From Prochilodus magdalenae (Eukaryota; Chordata; Actinopteri; Characiformes; Prochilodontidae), in the NCBI GenBank assembly GCA_024036415.1, contig JAMWET010000641.1, positions 1-64,000 of the forward strand: 64,000 nucleotides of DNA, written 5' to 3'. A model generated the notes under the pieces. It saw only the letters and a list, made by a program, of their open reading frames with translations. It searched no databases and had not been told where the DNA came from. Positions 46,506-58,061 of this stretch are shown here, piece after piece. A program made the translations under genes and the position numbers. How positions within the stretch are numbered: position 1 is the first letter of the stretch; each line of letters begins with the position of its first letter.

Positions 46506-46679
46506 TCTAGTTTCTCTAGTTTGCAGTGTGAATCCTCCAGCAGATCTGAAAGCAGCTTCACTCCTGACTCTCCTGGTCTACTGTAGTTCAGACTCAGCTC
46601 TCTCAGGTGTGAGGGGTTTGATTTCAGAGCAGAAATGAGAGCAACACAGCCTTTCTCTGTAATACTGCACTCAGACAGC
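46506..46679 (-). CDS. First NLR leucine-rich repeat exon after NACHT
   Basis: A 174-bp minus-strand exon with acceptor TTCTCTCTACAG and donor GTGAGTTATT. It opens with G, completing the split codon left by the NACHT exon (GT|G, Val), then LSECSITEKGCVAL, PSHLRELSLNYSR and PGESGVKLLS, and ends CKLEKLE. The frame is open throughout. It is the most divergent of the intact LRR exons and lies outside the four duplicated blocks, so it may be the oldest member. A 5'-truncated LINE lies only about 57 bp upstream of its acceptor. Confidence 0.92.
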
Positions 46680-46736
46680 CTGTAGAGAGAAAAAGAAAAA
46701 CAAGTAAAACACCTAAAATCTTCACCCAAGGTAAGG

Positions 46737-47549
46737 GTCCAGTCAAGAGACTTTTAATGTCATTCCATCCATGTATAAGTACACAGTGGAGTGAAATTAC
46801 GTTCCTCCAGGAACAAGGTCCAAAATGGAACAAAAGAGTACAAAGTGCAAATGTGCAGACATATGTGTGTAAACAAAAATGTAATTAGAAACAAAACAAT
46901 AAAAATGACAAACAGATATTGGGCACAGTAAACGCACAGGACAGGACACAGGACTCATTTCTGGACATATTTTCTGGAGATAGTAGAATAAGCTGCAGAG
47001 AGATTTAACATGCTGTGGTCTGTGAGAGATAACATAAGGAGTAAACAGTGTAAACACAGTGTTAGCAGCAATGTTCCAGATAGTAGATGCAAGTAGAGAT
47101 GGTGCAATTCCCAAACCAGGTAATGATGCAGCTGCTCGGGATGCTCTCCGCTGTCCCCCTGTAGGACATGGGGATGGGCGGTGGGAGATGAGTCTTCTTC
47201 AGTCTCCGCAGGACATAGTGGCGCTGCTCGGCTCTCTTGGCTATGGAGTTGGTGTTGAGGGACCAGGTGAGGTTCTCTGTGATATGGACACTGACGATTT
47301 CCACAGCTACCCATTGATGTTCAGTGAAGGGTGGACACCTTGCGCTCTTCTGAAGTCAACAACCATCTCCTTAGTTTTGTCCACATGAAGGGAGAGGTTG
47401 TTGGTTCTACACCAGTCCGTTAGCCTTTGCACCTCCTCTCTGTTCACTGACTCCTCATTCTTGCTGATCAGACCCACCACAGTCGTGTCATCAGCAAATT
47501 TGATGATGTGGTTTGAGCTGTACTTTGTAGTACAGTATGTGTCCAACAA
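46737..47549 (-). mobile_element. 5'-truncated LINE (L2/CR1/Rex1-type)
   Basis: Minus-strand frames read FADDTTVVGLISKNEES (with the FADD catalytic motif of reverse transcriptase), then VDKTKEMVVDFRRAQ, and in another frame [14 protein letters not shown], then FGNCTIS. The 3' end reads GGAATGACATTAAAAGTCTC on the minus strand, a typical LINE tail. Only the end of the palm and thumb remain, with at least one frame break, so this is a dead 5'-truncated insertion in the same orientation as the NLR gene. Confidence 0.7.
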
Positions 47550-48200
47550 CTAGTACTGTCATAAAAAAAAAAACTGTTCCTTCTACAAACAAAGAAAAAA
47601 ATCAACACAGCAGAACTAATCTAATTGAAGCTGTATGGGTTGATACACTGTTACCAAAATGCAAGCTGATTTTAATTGGAACATGTAGAACAGAGATTGA
47701 AATACTGATGTTTGGAAAGTTAAACTGCATATGAAGTTTTTATGGATTTTTGTCATTCGATTTGTTTTTGTGTCAGATAAGTCAAGAATAATAAAGAGTG
47801 GTGCCACATTCAGGATTGAGTGATCATTGTATAGTATGTTTGTACAAGAAAGGTGAATAACTAAGGAAGCATTTGAGGAATAAGTAAAATGAATTGGTCA
47901 CAGGTATTAAAATGTACTGATGTGGATAAAGCCTTGATAGTTTTTAAAAGTCTGTTTTTAGATAAAATAAACTAAGGTGTGGATAAACTGGTTCCCTTTA
48001 TAAACGGATGAATAGTGATATGGAAGGAATTGGGGGAATTAACAATATTCAGATGACAGATGTTAAGTACTTTTTTTAACATCAGCTGCTAGTAGGCTTG
48101 TGGATAAGTTGCCTGTTCATACTGAGCTGTACTGAGTTATGTCCATGACTAATATAAATAACAAGGTCTTATAGAAGACACTTTCTCTTTCAGGCAGGTG
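47550..48200. other. Unassigned intronic stretch
   Basis: AT-rich. No exon or repeat boundary seen apart from a poly-A run near 47560-47572. Confidence 0.35.
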
Positions 48201-48960
48201 TCTGAGTAAGTTGTGCTTGAGAAGTTTATAAACATATTCTAAGGCATCTGGTCTTGATAATATTCCAGCTAGATTTTAAGAGATGCTGCAGATGTAATTT
48301 CTCCATGTATTACTCAAAGTATTAATCTGTTGACTCAGCATGTTTGTTTTCCAAAGCAGATTAAAGCTGCTAGAGTGATTCCTCTTTATAAAAAACGAAG
48401 TGAAGTAAATGAAGGAAATTATAGGCCTGTGTATGTTTTAAAAACATTATCAAATATAATTGAAAAAATCATCTTTACACACATTTATTTTCATTTGGCT
48501 GAACAAAATCGTATTTGTAAATTCCAATCTGGTTTTAGAACGTTTGTGTGGTACGGTATTTGCAGAAGACTTTGATACTGCTTACAATCATATTTTGTTG
48601 ATCAAGTCAAATGCTTTAGGTTTTAGTTACAGTACTGTCAAATGAATTGCTTCACATTTAAAAGGACAGAAATAGATCCATTAGCTGTGGGGTTCCCCAA
48701 GAAGTATTTTAGAACCATTGTTTACTATATTAATGATTTTAAAATCTGTAGGCTTATGTGAGCTTTTTGTATGCAGATTATTCCGCAATTTAATTCTCAC
48801 AAAGTCTTGTAGAATGCACACAGAGTTAAGAACTCTGATTTCTGAGAACAGGTTATCTCTTCATTTGGAAAAATCGAAATCCATTTTGTTTCATACGAGG
48901 GTAAAATTGCAAAGGTAGGAAGGTTTAAGGTATTGTATTACTGTTGTTGCACATCAGTGT
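48200..48960 (+). mobile_element. LINE reverse transcriptase remnant
   Basis: Plus-strand pieces in shifting frames follow the order of a jockey/CR1-type reverse transcriptase: AARVIPLYKKRSEVNEGNYR, IIFTHIYFHLAEQNR, QSGF, DTAYNHILL, GVPQ-like sequence near 48690, and ENRLSLHLEKSKSILF. Several stops interrupt it. The part from 48841 onward is shared with the fragment at 26255-27060. Confidence 0.6.
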
Positions 48961-49030
48961 GCTTTGATGTATACAAGTGTGTTTACGTCTACGATGTGGG
49001 GAACAGCTGTATCACTGAAACAGAACTTTA

Positions 49031-49178
49031 GTGTTGGTGGTATAGTCATTAGCATAGCTGCCTTCCAAGCAGTTGACCCGGGTTTGGGTTGGCTCCGCCA
49101 ACGCAGCACTTTCCACAATTTCGTTCCACCCCATGTACCACATGTGATGTGAATGACAATAAAGTCTCCTTGAATGCA
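49031..49178 (+). mobile_element. tRNA-Gly-derived SINE with LINE-type tail
   Basis: The head (49031-49105) follows tRNA-Gly(UCC) closely: GTGTTGGTGGTATAGTCATT, AGCATAGCTGCCTTCCAAGC (anticodon loop CTTCCAA), AGTTGACCCGGGTTTG, with the acceptor stem closed by CCAACGCA. The T arm is degenerate, so it is not a working tRNA. A tail ending GACAATAAAGTCTCCTTGA follows, typical of the LINE-related 3' end of L2/CR1-mobilised SINEs. Confidence 0.65.
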
Positions 49179-50472
49179 TGCTCTAAATGATTATTAAAAT
49201 ACTTCCTAATTAACTGTAGGAGTGCAACAGAGAAGTCATACTAATCTGTCTATACCTTATATAACTTTGTTTATACACACTTATATCAGCCCCCCAGTAA
49301 AGCCAGTAAAAATGCCTCTGTGTGTTTCTTTATGGGATCTGATGGGGGTCAGTATGTATTTGTGTTTGCGTCAGAGGCTATCGAATATATTGACACCACT
49401 GATTAAGCCAGAATGTGGAACGTGATTCTGATAGTGACTGTTATCAAGGTGTATACACTCACACCAACAGATACAATACCTGTCAAAAGTTTAAACGCCC
49501 AACTAAATAGATTTTTTTTGGTCTTAAAGACTCTACAGGCTTACACTAAACCGTTCCAACTGATTAGAGTGCTTTTATTTTAGGTGTGAATGTAGAGGTA
49601 AAAACGTAAGACCTGCTTAACATGGTCAGTTACTGTCAATTAAACTAGCTAGTTAAAACACTGTTGGTGTGTTTGAACCACTGGTCAGCAGTAAACCTGC
49701 TAAACCTACATGCTATTGGTTAATCTGAGAAAAAGCAGTGAAAGTTAAACATAGTGACACAAAAAGGGCATTTTTTACTTTTTGCTATTTGCTTATAGCC
49801 GTTTCCTGATTTGTGCTAGAGCTTTGTGTAGTACATCACTGCTGTAGTCTTTGTTTTTTTCCATAGCGATAGTCGACAGAGAATCTGGCCAACTAATCTG
49901 TCAACTAATATTTATATCTCACTGAATCAGGAACTCATGGCTGACCATTTAACTGTTCCTAATAACTCAGGTAAAATAGAAAGCATGGATGACAATTATA
50001 CACTTATTAACTTTACTCAAATTCAATACAAAATAAATATTTAAAATCATCAAAAATATAGCTGTACTCAACCGACAGGAATGAAACTTGGTGGGTAGGT
50101 TTGACATTGTGAGAGGATTAAAGTTTCATGCTTGGCCATGCACCTGACTTAAAGAGACACTTATCGCTGTACCTGACTAACTATATAAGGTAGTCTTGTT
50201 GCGTGTGCTTTCCATTCTGTCTTGTGCTGTTCTATTAATAGCATCCTTTGCAAGCCAAGTATGCGTTGGATTAAATTTTGAAAGCAATAAGAGCAGTTGG
50301 AAAAGTTTGATATATATAGTTATTTATAGGATGAGTGCACTTCATGATCAGATTTAGAGTCTAGTTTTAAGTATCATACTTCAAATGGAGGTTAGATTTT
50401 TGCTAATGCGTTGAATGAAAGCAATAAGGAATGTCTATTTTACATGTTTATAGGGGATGATAATTTACTCAC
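49179..50472. other. Intron between NACHT and first LRR exon (proximal part)
   Basis: At 49481-49515 CCTGTCAAAAGTTTAAACGC resembles one terminal repeat of a Tc1-like family, without a recognisable partner. Otherwise AT-rich intron with nothing supported. Confidence 0.4.
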
Positions 50473-52246
50473 ACGACTTTTCTGGATACTCTGGCCACTG
50501 GCAGCAGCCTCAAAAGACATTCCTCTGATCTGTCAAATTTCCTCAGGTCAAACTCCTCCAGCTCCTCTTCTGAATTCAGCATCACAAACGCCACAGCTGA
50601 CCACTGAGCAGGAGAGAGCTTAGCTCTACTGAGACCACTGGACCCTCCTCTGTTAAGGTATGTTTGAACTTCCTGCACTAGAGAATGATCATTCAGTTCG
50701 TTCAGACAGTGGAACAGATTGATGGTTTTCTCTGGAGAGGGATTCTCCCTGATCTTCTGCTTGATGTGTTCGACTATTTCCTCTTTGTTATAAGATCTGT
50801 TTCTTGTCAGTGTCAGTGAACCTCGTAAGAGAGTCTGATTGGACTCCAGGGAAAGGCCCAGAAGGAAGCGAAGGAAAAGGTCCAGGTGTCCATTCTCACT
50901 CTGTAAGGCCTTGTCCACTGCACTCTTGAGGAAATCTGACAATGATAACTTTCTAAAGAAACTTAGAAATCCAGTATCTTGTTGTAGCAGCACATTTCTG
51001 TTGCTGGAGCTGAAGGAAAGAAATGCATATTGAGCAGCCAGAAACTCCTGAACACTCAGATGTACAAAGCTGAACACCTTCCCCAGGTGCAGCCCAAACT
51101 CCTCTCTGAAGATCTGAGTACACACTCCTGAGTACACTGGCACTTCTCTGACATCAATGCCACACTCCCTCAGATCCTCCTCATAGAAGATCAGGTTTCC
51201 TTTATCCAGCTGGTGGAAAGCCAGTTCTCCCAGAGCCAGAATAATCTTTCTAGTCTGCTCATGATCAGTGTCACTTCTTCTTTGGTACTTTTGGCTGTGG
51301 TGTTTGATCTGAAAGATCAGGAAGTGGGTGAACATTTGAGTCAGAGTCTTGGGGATCTCTCCACTCTCTGCTTCACCCAACATCCTCTCTAGAACAGTGG
51401 CAGCAATCCAACAGAAGACTGGTATGTGGCACATGATGTAGAGGCTTCTGGAGGACTTCACATGTGTAATGATTCTTTCAGCAAGGCTCTGATCACTGAT
51501 CATTTTCCTGAAGTATTCCTCTTTCTGAGGATCACTGAACCCTCGTACCTCTGTTACCTGGTCAATACAGTCAGGAGGGATCTGATTGGCTGCTGCTGGT
51601 CGAGTAGTGATCCATAGGAGAGCAGAGGGAAGCAGATTCCCCTTGATCAGGTTTGTCAGCAGCACATCCACTGAGGCTGACTGTGTTACATCAAATAAGC
51701 TCTCATTGTTCTGGAAATCTAGAGGAAGTCGATATTCATCCAGACCATCAAAGATGAACATGACTTTATAGAGATGATAATCTCTTGGTTTTAATGTCTT
51801 TGTATCTGTGAAAAACTGGTGAAGAAGATCCTCCAGACTGAGTTTCTCCTTCATCAAATTCAGCTCTCTAAAAGGAAGTGGAAATATGAAGAGGACATCC
51901 TGATTGGCTTTTCCTTCAGCCCAGTCCAGAATGAACTTCTGCACAGAGACGGTTTTTCCAATTCCAGCAACTCCTTTAGTGAGCACAGTTCTGATGGACT
52001 TATCTTTAAAGATGTCGTTACATTTGATGGGTGTCTCCTGTATTACTGGTCTCCTGGATGTAGTTTCAATCTGTCTGACCTCATGTTCATTATTGACCTC
52101 TCCACTCCCACCCTCTGTGATGTACAGCTCTGTGTAGATCTCATTCAGAAGTTTTGAGGTTCCAGGATTTGAAATTCCTTCATTAATTTTCTGACATTTC
52201 TCTTTCAGGGTGGATTTGAGCTTTTGATGTGAAGAAGTAGCCAGTT
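50473..52246 (-). CDS. NLR FISNA-NACHT exon
   Basis: The 1,774-bp central exon encodes about residues 143-733. The acceptor (CTTTTTATCAG) and donor (GT|GTGAGTAA) both fit the phases of the neighbours. [22 protein letters not shown] to about residue 215. NACHT: Walker A GVAGIGKT (about 234-241), Walker [11 protein letters not shown] (about 306-315), sensor-like WITTRPAAA, and winged-helix [15 protein letters not shown] with its conserved His near 538. Helical NACHT-associated regions continue to [21 protein letters not shown] proteins use ATP binding and hydrolysis to switch between closed and oligomeric states. All key residues are present and there are no stops. The exon length suits the fish NLRC3-like family, where FISNA and NACHT share one large exon. 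A start at a GTG-initiated frame (51986) would remove FISNA and is not used here. Confidence 0.95.
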
Positions 52247-53097
52247 CTGATAAAAAGAGAAAGGAGCAACGATAAATATATTAAATATTAATATTTAGTT
52301 TTAGCACTATTACAAACACAAGGCCACATACAGCATGAACACAGAAGGATGCTCAGTAATTACCCATAATAGTCATTGTCACTGTATTTCATATGTGCAG
52401 AACATGCAGGTGTTAATGAAAGAGACATTAATGATATGAGTTTTAATGATAGATGAGTTTTTAATGATAGATGAGTTTTTAATGATAGAACCTGCCCGAC
52501 TAAAACTGACAGATGTTCATGGTATGCAGTTCTCTGTGGTTTTTCAGAAATGGCTGTGAAGGACCTGCACTGACTTCTAGAAGCAGTTCTTGCCCTGAAG
52601 TGAAGCAATATTTATTCACAAGCAGTGAAACACGCCGGCCCTCACAGTCCCTGTCCATCAGTTTCCTCTTTCAGACACAATTCCGAGGAGTATTCCCTGT
52701 ACACTGGGATTTGAGCCACTGCTGGTAAACCCATATGCCCATACGCTTCTATACACCTGCAGATTCAGTTACTTCCTTCACACTATGGTCTTTGACCACG
52801 CCCACATGCAGTTCCTCCTTTTACCCATCATCAACATCTGCTCTGGAGCCATTTTCCACACATGGAACGAGACATTCCCTGCACTGTACCACCTCTTCCC
52901 AGTCTATGGATCCTGTCACTCACACCCTGCAGGTGTTTATAACCCCATCATCCTCGTGCAGGAGCCTCTAGTTACTACCACCTGATCCACTAAAGCTGAA
53001 TATTTTCTTATCTGGTGAGAAAATAATCTAATTATTATAATTTAAACTCTTTAACTGAATGTACAGAATGAATAATCATGTAGTCCTGATCTCTTAC
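52247..53097. other. Intron; no feature seen
   Basis: Includes three tandem copies of TTTTAATGATAGATGAG-like sequence at about 52440-52490. No exon is supported; open frames on either strand lack splice context and known domains. Confidence 0.5.
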
Positions 53098-53299
53098 TGG
53101 ACTGTAGTGTGTTGGCGAGGTCTGTCTGGTTCATGTTCCTCAGGACATGCAGTGTGATCCTCAGCGCGTCCTCTCTGACACTCTGATCCTCCTCATCATC
53201 CACTTCTTCATCAGAGCATGCTGGGTAATCCAGACTCAGTAGCTTCATAAACCTCTTCAGCTGATTCTTTACTAGAGAGATGACCTTGTGCTCCAGCTC
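53098..53299 (-). CDS. NLR N-terminal helical-domain exon
   Basis: A 202-bp exon with acceptor TTTTTAATCAG and donor GTAAGAGATC. It starts in phase 0 (GAG CTG GAG) and leaves one nt (A) that joins AA of the next exon as Lys. It encodes ELEHKVISLVKNQLKRFMKL, an acidic linker with DEEVDDEEDQS, then LRITLHVLRNMNQTDLANTL. The predicted amphipathic helices resemble the short death-fold-like N-terminal region of catfish and zebrafish NLRC3-like proteins annotated variously as PYD-like. The assignment to a named death-fold family is uncertain. Confidence 0.85.
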
Positions 53300-53541
53300 C
53301 TGATTAAAAAGAAAATGGTTATAGAATTAAAGGCTTGTTAGTCAGTGCCACAGTGATCTTACTGACCTGCTTCCTGTACTTTCAGTTTAATCAGGATTAA
53401 ATAGGAAATGAACAGAACAGTAGTCTGTGTATTTTATCTTCTGTTAACTTATTTAATTCTCAGCCAAATCAAAAGTTTAAGGCAGTACAGTTATTATAAA
53501 TCAGATTTTACAGTGATATGATCTCAATTAGTTCAACACAC

Positions 53542-53596
53542 CTTAAACAGGAGCCCCATGTTTCTCTTGGTAGAGTCAGAGGTCTCCTTCTGTTCT
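53542..53596 (-). CDS. NLR short linker exon
   Basis: A 55-bp exon with acceptor TTGTCCCACAG and donor GTGTGTTGAA. Its first nt completes an Arg codon (AG|A). It then encodes EQKETSDSTKRNMGLLFK and ends on a codon boundary before ELEHK of the next exon. The donor GTGTGT is weaker than the others. The in-frame junctions on both sides are the main support. Confidence 0.8.
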
Positions 53597-53879
53597 CTGT
53601 GGGACAATAACAGTGTTATTGTCTGAAAACTGAATGGCACTGATCATACAATATCAGATCAGAAAAAGTGACTGTGTGGTAAAAACACAAGGTTTATTAC
53701 AATTACTTTTATTTAACTACAGACAGTAAGAACCCAAGATGTTTTTGTTCTCTCTGGTTCTTCATTTCATTTGTTTTGCATTTCAAGCCTGCAAAACATT
53801 CCAAAAAAAAAATGGGACAGTAAAGCATTTACTGTAATGTTGCCATGCCTTCTCACAACACTTTAAAGATATTTTGGCT

Positions 53880-54295
53880 CTGAGGATATAAAGAGTTTTA
53901 AGTGTTTGTTGGGGTCAGGATGATGGGATGCAAACGCAAGTGTTTTAATAAAGAGTAAAAAAGACAACAAACCAAAGAAAAAACTAGCAAACTGAGAAAT
54001 ACTGAACTAGATTACAAAAACAACCAACAAGGAGACAAATAACCAACAACAAATAACCTGGAATGGAAACAAAATACCTACAGGGGAACAAACGCCAAGC
54101 AAGAACAAAGGGCACAACATGGAGTATAAATCAACAAGGGCTAACAAGAGACACCTGGAAAGGGGTGGAGCCAGAAACAGGTGAGGGGCCTGACAAGAGG
54201 GCGGAGACAGGAGGAGCAAAAAACCAAAACAAGAAAGAAACAGAAAGCCAGATAAGACAGACAAACATGAACAGGACAGGGCAGGATGTCACAGT
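53880..54295 (-). repeat. Dispersed repeat family D, inverted copy
   Basis: Reverse complement of the family seen at 43635-44110: on the minus strand it starts near CTGTGACATCCTGCCCTGTC and ends with TTTATTAAAACACTTGCG. It lies in an NLR intron in the same orientation as the gene. No coding content. Confidence 0.5.
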
Positions 54296-55255
54296 GTTAT
54301 TTTCTCCCATTCTTCCTTTAAACACATGTTAAGGTGTGCACTGAGACGTCTCTTAACATTTACATTATAATAATAATAATGAAGGAATAATAAATGATGT
54401 AATAGTGAACAGATGACTGTAATGATGATTTGGTACATCAGCAGTGTCTACAAAAGGTTCCGTCTTTAAGCTGTAAAGATGGACAGAGGACCCCCAGTTT
54501 CTCAACAAACATGAGAAAATTATTTCATTATTGTTTAAAAACAATATTCCTCACAATAATTCCACAAGCCTTAGCTGAACACTGGTGCTTAGCTGAACAC
54601 AGTTTGTCAAGCACTACATTATGGAGTGGACCACTGTTCAAGTGTTATGAGAAGGAATAGCAACATTACAGATAGTAAATGTTTCACTATCCCAACATTG
54701 CAGTCTAACATTTATGGTGTTCAATCGAATATTAATATACATCAACTTTATTATTTGTTACATCATTCCTAATCACATCCCCAACCACATCCACTATAAT
54801 CTACATCCAGCAATTTATACATTAAACTGGGAACAGCTGTACAGAATAAAGAACTACTACACAGAATTAAGGGCTATGAATGAAGTTACCATATTCCCAT
54901 GATATCTACTGCACTGTATGTCATTATTAACCCTAATAAACAATGTCACTGACAGAATAATGATGTCCTGTTTCTGATATTTAGTGTTGAAATTCCATTT
55001 TCCATTTTAAAGTACAAATCTTCCTAAATAAGTACAAAACAAGTACAATAATAAACTGGAATACAGTAAGAGACCACTGAGGCATACTGCAGTCTTCTAT
55101 GTAGAAGTGTGTGTGGTTGTGTGTGAGGAAAGGTGAAAGGGGGTGTGGAACTCCTCAGTGCATTTCTCAGTTTACCCCTCATCTAGAACACTGGAGTTCA
55201 GAGAGAAAGATGGAGCATCTCTTAATCTCACTCTTCAGTTTCACACCATTCTTAC
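54296..55255. other. Intron; no feature seen
   Basis: AT-rich. Short frames only, none with a domain or splice support. Confidence 0.5.
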
Positions 55256-55372
55256 CTGACCTCTGTAAGACTGGTTTCTTTTCTGAAGGCTATGTCTCTG
55301 TCTTCTGAGTGGTAACTCTTCATGGACACATAGCTGGGCTCAGGTGAATCAGATCTCTTACCCTGATCCAGT
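55256..55372 (-). CDS. NLR N-terminal exon, Ser-rich segment
   Basis: A 117-bp exon with acceptor TTTGTGTTTCAG and donor GTCAG|GTAAGA. One nt completes the Arg codon from the first coding exon, and two nt (AG) are left for the next. It encodes LDQGKRSDSPEPSYVSMKS and then YHSEDRDIAFRKETSLTEV. The SPEPSxVSMKS motif is a hallmark of fish NLRC3-like N termini. It is Ser/Thr-rich and probably disordered; function unknown. Confidence 0.88.
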
Positions 55373-55418
55373 CTGAAACACAAACCAAATCACACATGAC
55401 CTGTACACTTTAGAGCTG

Positions 55419-55420
<2 letters not shown>

Positions 55421-55455
<35 letters not shown>
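55421..55455. repeat. (GT)n microsatellite
   Basis: About 17 GT dinucleotides some 50 bp upstream of the acceptor of the 55256-55372 exon in transcription orientation, where they read as (CA)n. Confidence 0.95.
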
Positions 55456-55457
<2 letters not shown>

Positions 55458-55879
55458 ACAACAGCAGGTCAGGAATGGACTCCTGAGATGCATAAAATAA
55501 TTAAAAAAACACAGCAGAACAAAGACAGAGCAGGCTTACTGATGTTCTACCAGCAGATCTGTAAACAGTGTAATATGAACAGTAAACTCAGAAACATTAT
55601 TATTCTTTTAATGCTGGTATAGTCTGACAAGGAGTTCCACCTCAAATGGCCTGACGTGCCTGCTGCACCATTTCCACCAAGGTGGAAAAGGAACATTAAA
55701 AAAAAAAAGCTGATCAATGAAAAACTGAATTTAATAAAAATATTCTCACACAGGCCTTCTGGACGCGTGACACGGGACAACAAACCATTCATCTTGGATT
55801 GGTTGGCTGTCTCCACCAAGACAAAAGCGGGACTCAAAGATGACCTGCTGTTAATCTGAGTCACTCTATGACAGTCTAG

Positions 55880-55975
55880 CACGACACCAGTGCAGTCTTT
55901 GGTGATGTTGACGTGGTGTTAAGGACAGTCGTCGTAACAATTGTGCATGTAGTCCTGTGTGGTGCTATCTGCATG
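55880..55975. repeat. Fragment related to 22.05-22.19 kb
   Basis: GTGGTGTTAAGGACAGTCGT followed by CGTAACAATTGTGCATGTAG matches about 22139-22180 with few differences. Two copies in different contexts point to a dispersed repeat of unknown class. Confidence 0.5.
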
Positions 55976-55992
55976 TCGGTGCCTATCTGCAC

Positions 55993-56164
55993 GGTATGGT
56001 GGTACACTAAGGTGAAGTGCTGGTATGGTGGTACACTAAGGTGACGTGCTGGTATGGTGGTACACCAAGGTGGCGTGCTGGTATGGTGGTACACCAAGGT
56101 GGCGTGCTGGTATGGTGGTACACTAAGGTGACGTGCCGGTATGGTGGTACACTGAGGTGATTCC
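55993..56164. repeat. 29-bp tandem repeat, 6 units
   Basis: Units of GGTATGGTGGTACACTAAGG plus TGACGTGCT, with CTAA/CCAA and GACG/GGCG/GAAG variants. The sixth unit is partial. Intronic, non-coding. Confidence 0.95.
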
Positions 56165-57044
56165 AACCTTACACAAAGCTAGTGAATATTTGTATCTTTA
56201 TTTTTATATCAGTTAAATGGGGGGGGGGGGTCCCACGGTAATATACATTGTGATTGATCTGTAACATTAGCTACTAGCATTAGCTCCAAGTACCTAGCAT
56301 AGCTAACTCAACAGTATGAGGGTGGAGCTTATTTACACGGAGGCTCATTTTATTTAGTCTATTTCCACATGTTGCTTCTGTCTGATCATCACAGAGTCTC
56401 ACTGTAAACCAGCCAATCAGAACAGAGCCCATCTGATTATTCATGACCTCACCAAAAAGGAGTTAGCAGCTCGTTTCATTCTAGGATCAGATCACAGGGT
56501 GTAAATGGGCATGAAGAACCACATCTGGGTGTTTATCACACTGAACAAAGTCACATAAGTACTTTGTAGAACATCAGAGAACAGTTTAAAAACTGAATAA
56601 ATAAATTTATGGCACCTTTAAAGGAAAGAATTTGGATCTCCCCCCGATTTGTTATTCAGGTGTCAGTTAAATTTTCCTGGAATTTCATGGCTTACTTTAG
56701 TGTCTTCTGCTGCGGATTAAAACAATAATCTCCTGGTCTATTACTGCTCCGGCTCAGTGCAGGTCTGGAACCCTATCATGCAGACTTGTTAAAATAACGA
56801 GTGAGAAAAAGGCTGAAACACTCACTATTATTAAATACACTTCATACCAAATCAGGGAGAACATTTAATTAGGGTTTCAGCTCGTCTGTCTGGTGTGGAA
56901 AATGGAAGTCAGTGTAGAAAAGGAGAATATCAATCAATGAGCCAAAAAAGGCCAGATTTTACCGGTCAGATTTCACTATTAAACTCTGAATCGGGACATT
57001 CAAACTAGAGAACATAGTCAATATAGACCACAGTATTATCTCAC
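56165..57044. other. Intron; no feature seen
   Basis: Contains a G homopolymer of about 12 at 56219-56230 and ordinary AT-rich intron sequence. Confidence 0.5.
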
Positions 57045-57122
57045 CTCTCAGCTTTCTGTAGGTCCTGCTCCTCAGAGGAACTCATCTTGGAGGTCATCGT
57101 TCCTCCTTCGGATCATCAAATC
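57045..57122 (-). CDS. NLR first coding exon
   Basis: A minus-strand exon with acceptor GGTTTTTTAG and donor AGAG|GTGAGATAA. The start codon at 57097-57095 sits in GAACGATGA after a 25-nt untranslated stretch. It encodes MTSKMSSSEEQDLQKAE and leaves AG, which joins A of the next exon as Arg. A second in-frame Met at residue 5 (MSSSEEQ) could also be used; MSSSEE-type starts are common in this family. The annotated coding part is 57045-57097. Confidence 0.85.
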
Positions 57123-57997
57123 CTAAAAAACCACACACACAGTCAAGCAGACGTTTTGGTTTCATCTGAAGGTTGTTCTCTGGAACACGGTTCTACCTGT
57201 CTAACATTTATCATCTGTTCTCCGCATGTGCACGTCCTGTTATTCATGTTTTGATTCCCATCGTCTAAAGAGCTAAAAAAGCTTTACCTTTTGTACAGAC
57301 GTTTAGTTATCTCTGTATAACATGTTACGAGTCGAATTTGATCGTGATTTTCATGCTGCAGTTAATTTACTGCACAGAAATGATTCAGAACTCTTCTGCC
57401 TGTAAGAAAGGTCAGATTTGATTAATCAAGGGAATCAAATGTCATGTAAATATAATAATTATTATAAATGTTGTTTATTTAGCTTCTAAAAGGTGCCCTG
57501 TGGCCCATATTATTAAATTTAATAAAGTGTGAAATGCTTTTTCCCCGCTGAGCATCTTTACTGTAATGTAATTTGTAGGCTCAGCAGCCTGTAGAAATCA
57601 AGACGCTCCTGATTTTTAAAAGGTCTAAGTTACACTTACAGTAAGTCGTAGCTGCTGGTCTTGGGAGTCAACAATGAAAAGTTTGTGAGGATAAACTAAA
57701 AGCTACCTGCTTGTGTAGTTCATTATTAATAAAGATCTCTGGACGCAAAAGCTCACTGTAGTTCATATTTTACTGAAAACATCTGAGAATCAGTATATGC
57801 AATTACTGCAGTTATAAAAGGTGGGTATGTAATGTATAGAATCAGGTTCACCCACATTACAATACTTACTCCAACCTAAACATATAGCTAGTTTGGTCAT
57901 ACGCTACAGAATCAATTAAATAAAATAATTTTATAACTTAAACTGTAGGTACTAAGCAGTGACATAAGCCATATCCATAGACATGTCCACGCTGCTT

Positions 57998-58061
<64 letters not shown>

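Noticed and set aside
49031..49105. Functional tRNA-Gly gene
   Set aside because: The T arm does not pair properly and a SINE-type tail follows.
51426..52157. Plus-strand ORFs opposite the NACHT exon
   Set aside because: Antisense shadows of the real NACHT coding sequence.
51986..52246. NACHT protein starting at the GTG-initiated open frame
   Set aside because: A proper acceptor at 52247 and in-phase upstream exons show that the reading frame continues through FISNA; GTG is an internal Val codon.
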